From Neobacillus niacini NBRC 15566 (GTDB taxonomy: Bacteria > Bacillota > Bacilli > Bacillales > Cytobacillaceae), in contig NZ_BCVA01000041.1 of assembly GCF_001591505.1 (NCBI RefSeq), positions 1 to 55,455 on the forward strand: a DNA stretch of 55,455 nucleotides. Reading direction: 5' to 3'. The notes beneath the pieces were generated by a model, which did not search any database, was not told the DNA's origin, and was given only the letters and a program-made list of their open reading frames with translations. Each line of letters opens with the position of its first letter. The first letter of the stretch is position 1. A program made the translations under genes and the position numbers. Shown here piece by piece: positions 16,798-24,997 of the stretch.

Positions 16798-18861
16798 ATG
16801 AGATTAATGGACAATAGCTTTGAGATAACTCGTCATGTCTGTCCACGTAATTGTTATAGTGCTTGCAGCATTCTCGGATTTACAAAAAATGGGCATTTAG
16901 AAAAGGTAACAGGTGATCCGGCGCATGGTTATACAAAGGGGTTACTATGTGCAAAAGGATATAATTATATGAATCAAGTGTATCATCAGGAACGGCTAAA
17001 ATATCCAATGAAACAGGTTCCACGGGGAAGTGGAAGATGGCAAAGAATTTCTTGGTCAGAAGCAATAGAAACGATTACAAATAAAATCATTGAACTGTAC
17101 GAACGTTATGGTTCCCATTTATCATTAGCCTTAAATAAATATTCAGGTAATATGGGTGTACTCCATCATGCGATGGAGGGTTTTTTTAATGGATTAGGAA
17201 AAACTTCAAGAGCCACTGGGAACCCATGTTGGGCACCAGGAATGGACGCATTATATTTCGATTATGGTGCATGTCAAACTTCTGATATGGAAGATATTCA
17301 TGATGCCCAAACGATTATCCTTTGGGGAGTAAATCCGGTATGGACGTCCATTCATTCTATGAACTATATATATGAAGCGCAAAAACGTGGAGCGAAAGTC
17401 ATCACTATTGATCCTATTAATACGGAATCAGCGAAAAAATCAGATGCATTTATTCAAGTGAAACCTGGTAGTGATGGATCACTTGCAGTAGCAATAGCTA
17501 AATATATTGTCGATCATGAATTATATGATCTCGAATTTATCGAGAAACATACAGTGGGTTGGAACGAATTAAAGGAGCATATTCAGCAGTTTTCCATGGA
17601 TGACGCATTAAGAGAATGTGGCCAGAGTATAGGAGCGATACAATATCTGGCCGAAAGATTATGTCGAGACAAACCGGTTACCATCTGGATTGGATTTGGA
17701 ATGCAGAGAAATATGAATGGCGGTCAAAATGTCCGTGCTATTAATTCTCTAGCTGCCATGACTGGAAACATTGGAATAAAGGGGAGCGGCGTCCAATTTG
17801 GAAAGAGGACAACGGAGAAGTTTACTTTTCAAATTTTGAATTACTTACAAAAAGATGGGATAGAAAAAAACGAGATACGGACCATTGATATGAACGATTT
17901 TGCTCTGGATGTTCAAAAACAACAAGACCCTCCTGTCAAATTTCTTTGGATCACTTGCAGGAATTTACTCACTCAAAGTTCAAATATAAAACAATTAAAA
18001 GAAGTCCTATCGGCTATGGAATTAATTGTGACAGTTGAACATTTTTTAACCGAAACTGTTCAATTTTCTGATATTGTCCTGCCTGCAACGATGTTATTTG
18101 AAGAATGGGAAATCGTCTCTAGTTATTGGCATTATTGGATTAGCATTAACCAACCTGCTATTGAACCTTACTATGAGAGTAAAAGTGATTTAGAGATTGC
18201 TCGTTTACTTTCGAAGAAGCTAAACGAATATAAGGAAGGGTTTAGTGCATTTCCTTCTCATTTAACAGATGAGGAATTTATTGATCAAGAATTTACAGAT
18301 ACATTATATGAACAACTTCATATAAAAAACTGGCGAGAATTGTTGAACGGACCAAAGAGAGTAGATTACCCAAAGACGGCATGGGAGGATTTTAAGTTCC
18401 AGACACCTTCGGGGAAAATAGAACTTTATTCCTTCCAAGCAAAAAGGAATCAACTTTCACCATTTGGATTGGAACCGGTGGAGCTTCAGATGGATCCCCA
18501 TTACCCATATACATTATTATTAAATCATGAACCTTTCAGAATCAATTCACAATTTCTAAATTTAAACTCCTTTAAGGAGATCAACCAAGAGCCATCTGTG
18601 TATCTTCATCCAAAACTGGCAAAAGAAAAGAATATTCAACATGATACGATGGTGAAGCTCTTAAGTAAAAGTGGAGAAATCATCATTCGCGCAAAATACT
18701 CTTATGATGTACAAAAGCAGACTTTATTACTGTATCCGAACCATCCGTTAATCAATAAATTGATCACCTTTACCCCTTCTGATATGGGACAATACATGAC
18801 AGGTGGAAAAGGGAATGCATTAAACAATTTACATGTAAATATTGAAAATCTATCGAATTAA
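16798..18861 (+). CDS. cytoplasmic molybdopterin oxidoreductase (DMSO reductase superfamily)
   Basis: A 687-aa catalytic subunit of the DMSO-reductase superfamily. The N-terminal [4Fe-4S] motif uses Cys15, 19, 23 and 51 (CPRNCYSAC ... GLLCAKG). NPCWAPGMD at about 142-150 places a Cys where the molybdenum ligand is expected. IILWGVNP, IWIGFGMQRNMNGG and the C-terminal dinucleotide-binding domain (YTLLLNHEPFRINSQF, SDMGQYMTGGKGN) complete the fold. No Tat or Sec signal, so it acts in the cytoplasm; B. subtilis YyaE is a comparable orphan. It is clearly paralogous to the Tat-exported enzyme at 20241. AAAGGAG is only 3 nt before the ATG at 16798, and ATG 16807 (MDNSFEI) is an alternative start. 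Electron donor is probably the divergent ferredoxin. Substrate unknown. Confidence 0.85.
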   Translation: MRLMDNSFEITRHVCPRNCYSACSILGFTKNGHLEKVTGDPAHGYTKGLLCAKGYNYMNQVYHQERLKYPMKQVPRGSGRWQRISWSEAIETITNKIIELYERYGSHLSLALNKYSGNMGVLHHAMEGFFNGLGKTSRATGNPCWAPGMDALYFDYGACQTSDMEDIHDAQTIILWGVNPVWTSIHSMNYIYEAQKRGAKVITIDPINTESAKKSDAFIQVKPGSDGSLAVAIAKYIVDHELYDLEFIEKHTVGWNELKEHIQQFSMDDALRECGQSIGAIQYLAERLCRDKPVTIWIGFGMQRNMNGGQNVRAINSLAAMTGNIGIKGSGVQFGKRTTEKFTFQILNYLQKDGIEKNEIRTIDMNDFALDVQKQQDPPVKFLWITCRNLLTQSSNIKQLKEVLSAMELIVTVEHFLTETVQFSDIVLPATMLFEEWEIVSSYWHYWISINQPAIEPYYESKSDLEIARLLSKKLNEYKEGFSAFPSHLTDEEFIDQEFTDTLYEQLHIKNWRELLNGPKRVDYPKTAWEDFKFQTPSGKIELYSFQAKRNQLSPFGLEPVELQMDPHYPYTLLLNHEPFRINSQFLNLNSFKEINQEPSVYLHPKLAKEKNIQHDTMVKLLSKSGEIIIRAKYSYDVQKQTLLLYPNHPLINKLITFTPSDMGQYMTGGKGNALNNLHVNIENLSN

Positions 18862-18867
18862 ATAGAG

Positions 18868-18920
18868 TGGATGACTTTTAAATGGGTTGGTACAAACCTT
18901 TGAAAGTCATCCATTTTTTT
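18868..18920 (+). terminator. terminator after the cytoplasmic molybdoenzyme
   Basis: TGGATGACTTT (18868-18878) pairs with AAAGTCATCCA (18903-18913), with an inner GGTTG/CAAACC stem, and is followed by TTTTTTT. Confidence 0.88.
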
Positions 18921-18978
18921 AAAAAGGCTGTGTTAAAGGATATTGTTGACCTTTGTGAATTTTAGGAATTTAAATACA

Positions 18979-19157
18979 CGGAGGAATTCCGCTTAATTCG
19001 TAATTATGATTAAAAATAGCATAAACAGACGGAGAAATTCCGCCTATTGACTCGAAAATTCAAAAATTCAAGATTTTTCTTTGCATAACCGGAAAACCTC
19101 CCCTTATATACCTTGAAAAAAGCTCCATTCTGCATTTAACCGGAAAGTCTCCGCTTA
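18979..19157. repeat. four-copy degenerate tandem repeat with palindromic core
   Basis: Four copies of a 17-bp core start at 18979, 19030, 19090 and 19141: CGGAGGAATTCCGCTTA, CGGAGAAATTCCGCCTA, CGGAAAACCTCCCCTTA and CGGAAAGTCTCCGCTTA. Steps are 51, 60 and 51 bp. Each core is an imperfect palindrome (CGGA...TCCG). It lies in the 537-bp gap between the two molybdoenzyme units, which otherwise holds only a terminator and a Rex/Fnr-like box. Confidence 0.65.
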
Positions 19158-19253
19158 CTTTACTCTCGCTGGTTCCTGAAGCGTAACTCAACAGCCTTAT
19201 TTAACAGAGCCTTTAAAAAAAGAAGATATGTGAACGAAAGTTTGTCTAAAATA

Positions 19254-19271
19254 TTGTGAAATAATGAACAA
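19254..19271 (+). promoter_or_regulatory. Rex/Fnr-like box upstream of the Tat-exported oxidoreductase operon
   Basis: TTGTGAA-ATAA-TGAACAA, nearly identical to the box at 10074-10091. It lies 128 bp before the first gene of the operon. It suggests oxygen- or redox-dependent expression, fitting an anaerobic reductase. Binding protein (Rex or Fnr) not decided. Confidence 0.5.
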
Positions 19272-19398
19272 GGTGTGTCTAGAAGCCTTTAATTCAATTT
19301 TCTACACCATTGAAGCTAAAAGTATGTTTACACTTCTACATTTGCTCACTGTTGAACATGATATTCTGTAAATAGAATTAGAAGGGAGTTAAAGAGAT

Positions 19399-19629
19399 AT
19401 GAAAACTTTTCTTTTCCTATTAATCAATCTAATGAGTGTCATTTCACTGTTAGGCTGTGAACAGCAAGCAGAAGGAAGTATAAAAGTAAAAATTCAAATG
19501 GTTCCAAATGAAGAATATGTGGGTAATCCAAATCCTGTTGTAAAGAAAGAAATGAAATTAACGGATGAGGAAAAGATAGAATTCGAGAAGCTTCAGAAGG
19601 AAATTCAGTTAAAAAACGAGGTTGAATAA
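19399..19629 (+). CDS. small putative lipoprotein
   Basis: A 76-aa protein with a short hydrophobic N-terminus ending in a lipobox (SLLGC, Cys at about residue 20). The mature part is small and charged: beta-like SIKVKIQMVPNEEY, a VGNPNPVVKKE stretch and a charged helix DEEKIEFEKLQKEIQLKNEVE. No family recognised. AGAAGGGAG precedes the ATG. Its stop is directly followed by the TorD-type start (19631), so it is the first gene of the oxidoreductase operon. It would sit on the outer face of the membrane, where the Tat-exported enzyme also acts. A role as an accessory or anchoring factor is a guess from position only. Confidence 0.7.
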   Translation: MKTFLFLLINLMSVISLLGCEQQAEGSIKVKIQMVPNEEYVGNPNPVVKKEMKLTDEEKIEFEKLQKEIQLKNEVE

Positions 19630-19630
19630 T

Positions 19631-20251
19631 ATGACCATTACACAAGAAACGGTAATGAAACCTGAAGAACGATCGTTCTATTATCAGTTGTTTTGTCATT
19701 ACTATCGAGGGGATTTACTTCAACTGACTCGAAAACAGTGGAAGCAGGTAGTCCAGATAATTAAGGAATATCAATATACAAGTTTACTAGATGAAGTGGC
19801 TCAAAGCTTACAGGTGTTAGAAGAAGTAACAGAGAGAAATATTCAAACGTTTGAGTATGATTACAATCGTTTATTTGTGGGTCCCAATAAGTTATTAGCA
19901 TCACCATTTGAATCTAGTTATCGGAACTATGAAGGAAACGTTTTGCAACAGGAAACGTTGAATGTACGGAACTTTTACCGTTATGTTGGACTTCAAGTGG
20001 CGAATGAAGGGCAGATTCCAGATGATCACATCCAATTTGAATTGGAATTCATACTTCATGTCTTAAGTCAGCCAACGATTGAAGATCATCGTCAAATCTA
20101 CAAGATGTTCTTAGAAAAACATCTCTTGCAATGGGGTTTTAAGCATTGTGAATTAATCTTACAAAATAGTCAAAATCCCATCACACACGCGATGGCCGTT
20201 ATATTAAAGGAATTTTTACAACTGGAAGGTGGGAATAAAGATGTTAGCTGA
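19631..20251 (+). CDS. TorD/DmsD-family maturation chaperone
   Basis: A 206-aa all-helical cytosolic chaperone that binds the Tat signal of a molybdoenzyme precursor and guards cofactor insertion. Family marks are YDYNRLFVGPNKLLASPFESSY (about 77-98), the DDHIQFELEFILHVL segment (about 131-145) and FLEKHLLQWG near 160. I start at ATG 19631, which has GAGG nine nt upstream; the TTG at 19622 would abut that site. It overlaps the start of the catalytic subunit gene by 11 nt, so translation is probably coupled. The neighbouring Tat-signal protein at 20241 is its likely client. Confidence 0.88.
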   Translation: MTITQETVMKPEERSFYYQLFCHYYRGDLLQLTRKQWKQVVQIIKEYQYTSLLDEVAQSLQVLEEVTERNIQTFEYDYNRLFVGPNKLLASPFESSYRNYEGNVLQQETLNVRNFYRYVGLQVANEGQIPDDHIQFELEFILHVLSQPTIEDHRQIYKMFLEKHLLQWGFKHCELILQNSQNPITHAMAVILKEFLQLEGGNKDVS

Positions 20252-22442
20252 TAATGTTTCTCGTCGAACTTTTTTAAAGGGTTCTGCAGCATTAAGTACA
20301 CTTTTAGGACTCGGAGCAATCGGAAGTAAAGCAACGAATGGCCTCGTCCCAACAGCAGCTGCGAAGTCCAATAGCCAAAAACAACAATTTTTCAATGCCT
20401 GTCCTCGAAATTGTTATGATACATGTTCAATTGTCACAACAGTAGAAGACGGTAGAATTACGTTTGTTACTGGAAATGAAAATAACCATTATACAAAAGG
20501 GAGACTTTGTGTAAAGGGAAATACGTATCCACGAATCGTCTATTCTCCAGACCGAATTAAATACCCTATGAGGCAGAAAGGACGCGGATCGGGAAATTGG
20601 GAAAGAATTAGCTGGGATGAAGCCTATACAATCATTGCCAAGAAAATGCTTGATATAAAAAAAGAGTATGGAAACACGCTGCCAATTTGCTTAAATAAGT
20701 ATTCTGGTAACTTCAATATATTAAACTACGCAACAGAAGGAATGCTTTCGAGTATTGGGTTTACCACACGTGCGCAAGGAACTCCTTGTGACCCAGCCGG
20801 TTCAGACGCCCAAGCCTTTGATATGGGAACGGCTTATAACAATGATCCAGAGCAATTTATGGATGCGGAGTATATTATCCTTTGGGGAGCGAATCCTGCC
20901 TGGACGTCAGCCCACTCGATGTACTTTATTGAGCAGGCGAAAGAAAAAGGGACGAAGCTTGTTGTCATTGACCCATTGATTACACAAACTGCTTCTAAGG
21001 CGGATGAGTATATTCAAATTAAACCAAGTACAGATGGGGCCCTAGCGCTTGGAATGATTCGTTATATTATGGATCAACACTTATATGATGAGGAATGGGT
21101 AAATAACCATGCGATTGGGTTTCATGAATTTGTGTCATATGTAAAAAAGAATATTACGGTTGAATGGGCAGCTGAAAAAACAGGTGTACCAAAGCCGGTG
21201 ATTGAGAGAATTGCCCGTGAATATGCAACATCAAAGCCAGCGAATATTTGGATTGGTTTTGGAATGCAGCGTCATACAAATGGCGGTTCTATGGTTCGCG
21301 CTATTGACGCTCTTGCTGCTCTAACAAGCAATATTGGTAAAAAAGGCGGCGGAGTCAATTATATCGGCGGAGAGACTTGGGGATTTAATTACCATACCAT
21401 GAGTTTTGGAGCACCTGAAGGAACGGAAGGCGAAGCAGATCGTTATGTCAATATGAATAATTTTGGTGCGCAAGTCCTTGATGCACAAGATCCCCCAATT
21501 AAGATGATGTGGATTGCCTGTCGTAATCCAATTGCTCAGGACCCTGAGCCAAATGTAGTCAAGAAGGCATTTGATCAGATGGATTTAATTGTGACAGCCG
21601 ATTTATATATGAATCAAACTGTGGAATATTCAGATATTGTCTTACCTGTTACCACACCATTTGAGACGGTGGGAATCAACGTGAGTTACTGGCATTATTG
21701 GATGAATGCCAACGAGCAGGCAATCAAGCCGCTATATGAAACGAAAAGTGATCTAGAGATTGCCATGGGCCTTTCTAAGAAATTGAATGAGTTAGAGGCA
21801 GGATCTTGTACATTCCCTGTTTCAGGTAATCTCGTTGAATGGGTGGAAAAAGAATTTAATGATGATATTCGCAAGTTATTCGGGGTCAAAAGCTGGGATG
21901 AACTTCGAAAAAATGGCGGTACCGTGAAGGCAAGTGAAAAGGTAACGGTCGCCTGGGAAGACCTAAAGTTTAGAACACCTTCTGGCAAGTATGAATTTTT
22001 CTCTAAAAAAGCAGTTGAATATGGTCATCATCCGTTACCAGTATTTATTGAGGAGTATAAGGCAAACAATGAATATCCGATTCGCTGCATCTCACCACAC
22101 TGGAAACTGGGCATTCATAGTCAATTTCAACATATCGATTGGTTAGGAGCCATCCAAGACCATCCATTTGTTGAAATGCACCCAGACTTGGCAAAGAAAT
22201 ATTCAATTCGCGAGAATGACATGGTCAACGTCCGAAATGAAGCAGGGTATCTGACCCTGCCAGCCAAATTAACAAAAACTGTTCCGGTCGATACGGTTGT
22301 GATGTATGAGGGCTGGTGGAAAGATGTGCATTATACAGAAAACTTTAATGTTAAGGCATTGCCTTCTGATATGGGTGATTATAGTAAAGGCCAGCGCGGA
22401 ATCGCCTTCCATGATAATTTTGTCAAAATAGAAAAGGCGTAA
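20241..22442 (+). CDS. Tat-exported molybdopterin oxidoreductase, catalytic subunit (DmsA/PhsA-like)
   Basis: A 733-aa molybdo-bis-PGD enzyme of the DMSO-reductase superfamily. A twin-arginine signal SRRTFLK at residues 7-13 is followed by a hydrophobic stretch and PTAAAKS. The [4Fe-4S] ligands are Cys54, 58, 62 and 90 (CPRNCYDTC ... GRLCVKG). TPCDPAGSD carries Cys183 at the expected Mo-ligand position, as in thiosulfate/polysulfide reductases (inference). IILWGANP and IWIGFGMQRHTNGGSMVRA follow. I start at ATG 20241 (GAAGGTGGG upstream) rather than GTG 20229. Operon partners are TorD, DmsB-like and DmsC-like subunits, so this is a quinol-linked terminal reductase at the outer membrane face. 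DMSO/N-oxide or a sulfur oxyanion are candidate acceptors; the sequence alone does not decide. Confidence 0.9.
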   Translation: MLADNVSRRTFLKGSAALSTLLGLGAIGSKATNGLVPTAAAKSNSQKQQFFNACPRNCYDTCSIVTTVEDGRITFVTGNENNHYTKGRLCVKGNTYPRIVYSPDRIKYPMRQKGRGSGNWERISWDEAYTIIAKKMLDIKKEYGNTLPICLNKYSGNFNILNYATEGMLSSIGFTTRAQGTPCDPAGSDAQAFDMGTAYNNDPEQFMDAEYIILWGANPAWTSAHSMYFIEQAKEKGTKLVVIDPLITQTASKADEYIQIKPSTDGALALGMIRYIMDQHLYDEEWVNNHAIGFHEFVSYVKKNITVEWAAEKTGVPKPVIERIAREYATSKPANIWIGFGMQRHTNGGSMVRAIDALAALTSNIGKKGGGVNYIGGETWGFNYHTMSFGAPEGTEGEADRYVNMNNFGAQVLDAQDPPIKMMWIACRNPIAQDPEPNVVKKAFDQMDLIVTADLYMNQTVEYSDIVLPVTTPFETVGINVSYWHYWMNANEQAIKPLYETKSDLEIAMGLSKKLNELEAGSCTFPVSGNLVEWVEKEFNDDIRKLFGVKSWDELRKNGGTVKASEKVTVAWEDLKFRTPSGKYEFFSKKAVEYGHHPLPVFIEEYKANNEYPIRCISPHWKLGIHSQFQHIDWLGAIQDHPFVEMHPDLAKKYSIRENDMVNVRNEAGYLTLPAKLTKTVPVDTVVMYEGWWKDVHYTENFNVKALPSDMGDYSKGQRGIAFHDNFVKIEKA

Positions 22443-22458
22443 AGAGGAGGTAGAAACA

Positions 22459-23022
22459 ATGGCAAAAAAACTAGGGTTTTTGGTAAATATTGAACGTTGT
22501 ATCGGCTGTCATGCATGTGAAATTTCTTGTAAAAGTTTTTACCAGCTTGAGCCGTCTATGAGACGGAGAACGGTACGGGAGCTGCCAGAGGATCTAGTGG
22601 GTTCTCCCGTCCGCGCTTTCGTATCAACGGCTTGTAACCATTGTGATGAACCTGCTTGTCAAAAGGCTTGTCCAGTTGGAGCTTATACAAAACGGGATGA
22701 AGATGGAATTGTTGTTCATAATCAAGAACTTTGCATCGGATGTCAAATGTGCGGCAAGGCATGTCCATATGGTGTGCCGCAATACAATCCTGTTAAGAAA
22801 AAAATGGACAAATGCAGTATGTGTTACGACCGGCTCGATGTAGGGGAATCACCAATTTGTGTATCGAAGTGTCCAATGGAGGCCATAGAAATTGTTGATT
22901 ATAATGAAGTTCAGCCATCTGGTACAGTTTCCTTGGTGCCGACATTTGCCGACCCGTCGATCACTCATCCAACTACTCAATTTATTTTGCCAAAACCAGG
23001 CAAACAGTTTAGGAGGGCATAA
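22459..23022 (+). CDS. DmsB-like four-cluster ferredoxin subunit
   Basis: A 187-aa electron-transfer subunit, cytoplasmic by sequence, presumably co-exported with the Tat-tagged catalytic subunit. Motifs: CIGCHACEISC (about 14-24), CNHCDEPACQKACP (about 60-73), CIGCQMCGKACP (about 92-103) and CSMCYDRL ... CVSKCP (about 118-136). These are sufficient for four [4Fe-4S] clusters. GAGGAGG-type site, 16 bp behind the catalytic gene and 2 bp before the anchor gene. Paralogue of the protein at 16097-16663; the pairwise duplication of catalytic and ferredoxin subunits is notable. Confidence 0.92.
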   Translation: MAKKLGFLVNIERCIGCHACEISCKSFYQLEPSMRRRTVRELPEDLVGSPVRAFVSTACNHCDEPACQKACPVGAYTKRDEDGIVVHNQELCIGCQMCGKACPYGVPQYNPVKKKMDKCSMCYDRLDVGESPICVSKCPMEAIEIVDYNEVQPSGTVSLVPTFADPSITHPTTQFILPKPGKQFRRA

Positions 23023-23024
23023 TC

Positions 23025-23831
23025 ATGCATGATCTTCCACTTGTAGTCTTTACCATTTTGTCGCAGCTTATTTTAGGCGGATTTGTGACACTATGGTGGA
23101 TCGATCGAAAAAAAACTCGCATATCCCGAAAAACAGGATTACTGATATCGATATCGTTCTTGATTCTTGGCGGTGTTTCGCTTCTCGTGTCCATGTTGCA
23201 TTTAGGTCAACCCTTTTTCGCATATCGGGCAATCTTAAATTTTGGGGTCTCATGGTTAAGTCGTGAGGTAACATTTTATGGGGCATTCGTCGGATTGATT
23301 TTAGCCTATACATGGTTTTGGTATAAGGATGATCGTGCAAAGCGCAGCACCATAGGCTGGATCACTTCTAGTATAGGAGTTGTCGCAATCTTTTCATCTG
23401 CGAAAATCTACATGATCCCGGCCATTCCTGCCTGGGATGGAGTAAGCACTCTTTTCGCTTTCTTTCTAACATCGATTCTATTAGGGCCGCTATTCGTGGC
23501 TGCAATCTTAGCGATTAGAGGAGAAGTAAACATTAATATTTCTGGTCTTTCGGTCTTAACACTTGCGGTCACAGCGGTTGTAATGGCAGGTTACTTTTCA
23601 TCCTTGCTCGCAGGTCTGCCAGAAGCGGTTGAAACTGCTAGATTAACATTCAACCATATATTCTTTTGGATTAGACTTGTGACGTTTGCAGCAGCCTTTA
23701 CGATATTATTTTTATCCTATAAAAATAGCAAATGGCAAAATGTAAAAATCTATTCTGTGGCATTTGCGGTTTTACTCATCAGTGAATTTTTAGGCAGGGT
23801 ATTATTTTATGAAACAGCTATTCATTTGTAG
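23025..23831 (+). CDS. DmsC-like membrane anchor subunit
   Basis: A 268-aa membrane protein with about eight hydrophobic helices. It resembles the DmsC anchor family, which oxidises menaquinol and passes electrons to the ferredoxin subunit. Family features are LHLGQPFFAYRAILNFGVSWLSREV near 60-84 (compare HPFxAWRAxxNxxxSWLSRE of DmsC) and ATG start two nt after the previous stop. It completes a DmsABC-type membrane complex. NrfD-type anchors are the alternative, but the SWLSRE motif favours DmsC. Confidence 0.85.
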   Translation: MHDLPLVVFTILSQLILGGFVTLWWIDRKKTRISRKTGLLISISFLILGGVSLLVSMLHLGQPFFAYRAILNFGVSWLSREVTFYGAFVGLILAYTWFWYKDDRAKRSTIGWITSSIGVVAIFSSAKIYMIPAIPAWDGVSTLFAFFLTSILLGPLFVAAILAIRGEVNINISGLSVLTLAVTAVVMAGYFSSLLAGLPEAVETARLTFNHIFFWIRLVTFAAAFTILFLSYKNSKWQNVKIYSVAFAVLLISEFLGRVLFYETAIHL

Positions 23832-23858
23832 GTAATTGTTTGCGAGGGGGTTGGCAGA

Positions 23859-24947
23859 ATGGATTTGTTAAAATGGGTAAAGGTAATGGATCAAAAAATG
23901 ACCTCAATGAGGGTCGAGCCAAATTTATGTGCGCATTTGATATCACCGAAAAGCACTTGTCATAGCTGTGTAGACCATTGCCCAACAAAAAGCATTTCTT
24001 TTTCGAAAAAGCAGATTGAAATAGACGATCATTGTTTGGCATGCGGGCTTTGTTCAACCGTATGCCCAACAAATGCTCTTGCTTTTAATCGCCCCCCTCT
24101 CGAACAAATACTATCTGATCTAGTTCATCAGTGTGAACAAAATGAACAAGTATACTTACATTGTAAAAAAATGCCTGTTTCAGATAAGAATGTAATCACG
24201 GTTTCGGTGCCCTGCTTAGGGATGATTCCTAGAGAAGCGTGGGTTTCCATCTTGAATAAGTGCCAAAATCTTACCATCTACCATACTGGTTCAGGTTGTA
24301 CTTCCTGTGAAATCACAACAGGTGAAACGGTTTGGAAAAAAGAGCTTGATGCTGGAGAAAAGATGGCAGGTTCTTCTATGAAAATCATGTCCGATATCAC
24401 TTATTCGGCGAAACCCAAATCGTTTGATACAGATCGACGTGCCTTCCTATCAAGCTTTTTTAATGAAATCAAAGCAACGAATAAGTTAGCATTTAAAGAA
24501 CTATTAGGAGGTTCTGAAGTTTTATCATATCAGGAAAAAAGACAGGAGAATACACTTTCAAAAGTGAAGAGAGAGTTGGATGAAGTGTCTCTTCATCTAT
24601 ATGAGAAGATGACCAATGAATCTGCACTTCCTTATATGAATAAACGAGCGTTGTTTTTGGCTCAATTGAAGGAAAATGAAATCTTACAAAACCAAAAGGA
24701 TATCAGGCTTCCTACTATTACGGATGATTGTAATTTTTGCGGTGCCTGTTCGATTTTATGTCCTACGGATGCCTTGAAAATGGACACGGAAAATAACCAA
24801 GTATCAATCACACTTAATCCTGCTAAATGTGTAGACTGTTCATTATGCGAAGATATCTGTTTTACGAAAAGTATTTCATTACAGCACATGCAAAACAAAA
24901 CTCTTCTCAAACAGGAGCAGCAACTTCTTGTGAAGGGCAGCATTTAG
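23859..24947 (+). CDS. unusual multi-cluster ferredoxin-like protein of the reductase operon
   Basis: A 362-aa protein with iron-sulfur motifs at both ends. N-terminal CHSCVDHCP (about 34-42) and CLACGLCSTVCP (about 59-70) give two clusters. C-terminal CNFCGACSILCP (about 289-300) and CVDCSLCEDICF (about 326-337) give two more. Between them is a region with CLGM and GSGCTSCEITTGE, which may add further Cys ligands. This region includes an internal DRRAFLSSFF that resembles a Tat motif, though it is about 190 residues in and lacks a hydrophobic core. No signal peptide or membrane helix. Last gene of the operon, 27 bp after the anchor, before a strong terminator. Not part of standard DmsABC; an electron-input or assembly role is inferred. 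CCG-like heterodisulfide-reductase-type chemistry is not supported. Confidence 0.75.
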   Translation: MDLLKWVKVMDQKMTSMRVEPNLCAHLISPKSTCHSCVDHCPTKSISFSKKQIEIDDHCLACGLCSTVCPTNALAFNRPPLEQILSDLVHQCEQNEQVYLHCKKMPVSDKNVITVSVPCLGMIPREAWVSILNKCQNLTIYHTGSGCTSCEITTGETVWKKELDAGEKMAGSSMKIMSDITYSAKPKSFDTDRRAFLSSFFNEIKATNKLAFKELLGGSEVLSYQEKRQENTLSKVKRELDEVSLHLYEKMTNESALPYMNKRALFLAQLKENEILQNQKDIRLPTITDDCNFCGACSILCPTDALKMDTENNQVSITLNPAKCVDCSLCEDICFTKSISLQHMQNKTLLKQEQQLLVKGSI

Positions 24948-24970
24948 TAAACCCTATCATAGTGCAAAAA

Positions 24971-24997
24971 AAATAACAGCCAACCAGGGCTGTTATT
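24971..24997. terminator. bidirectional terminator
   Basis: AAATAACAGCC (24971-24981) and GGCTGTTATTT form a perfect stem with T-rich flanks on both strands. It separates the reductase operon from the convergent SET-domain gene, overlapping the latter's stop codon. Confidence 0.9.
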
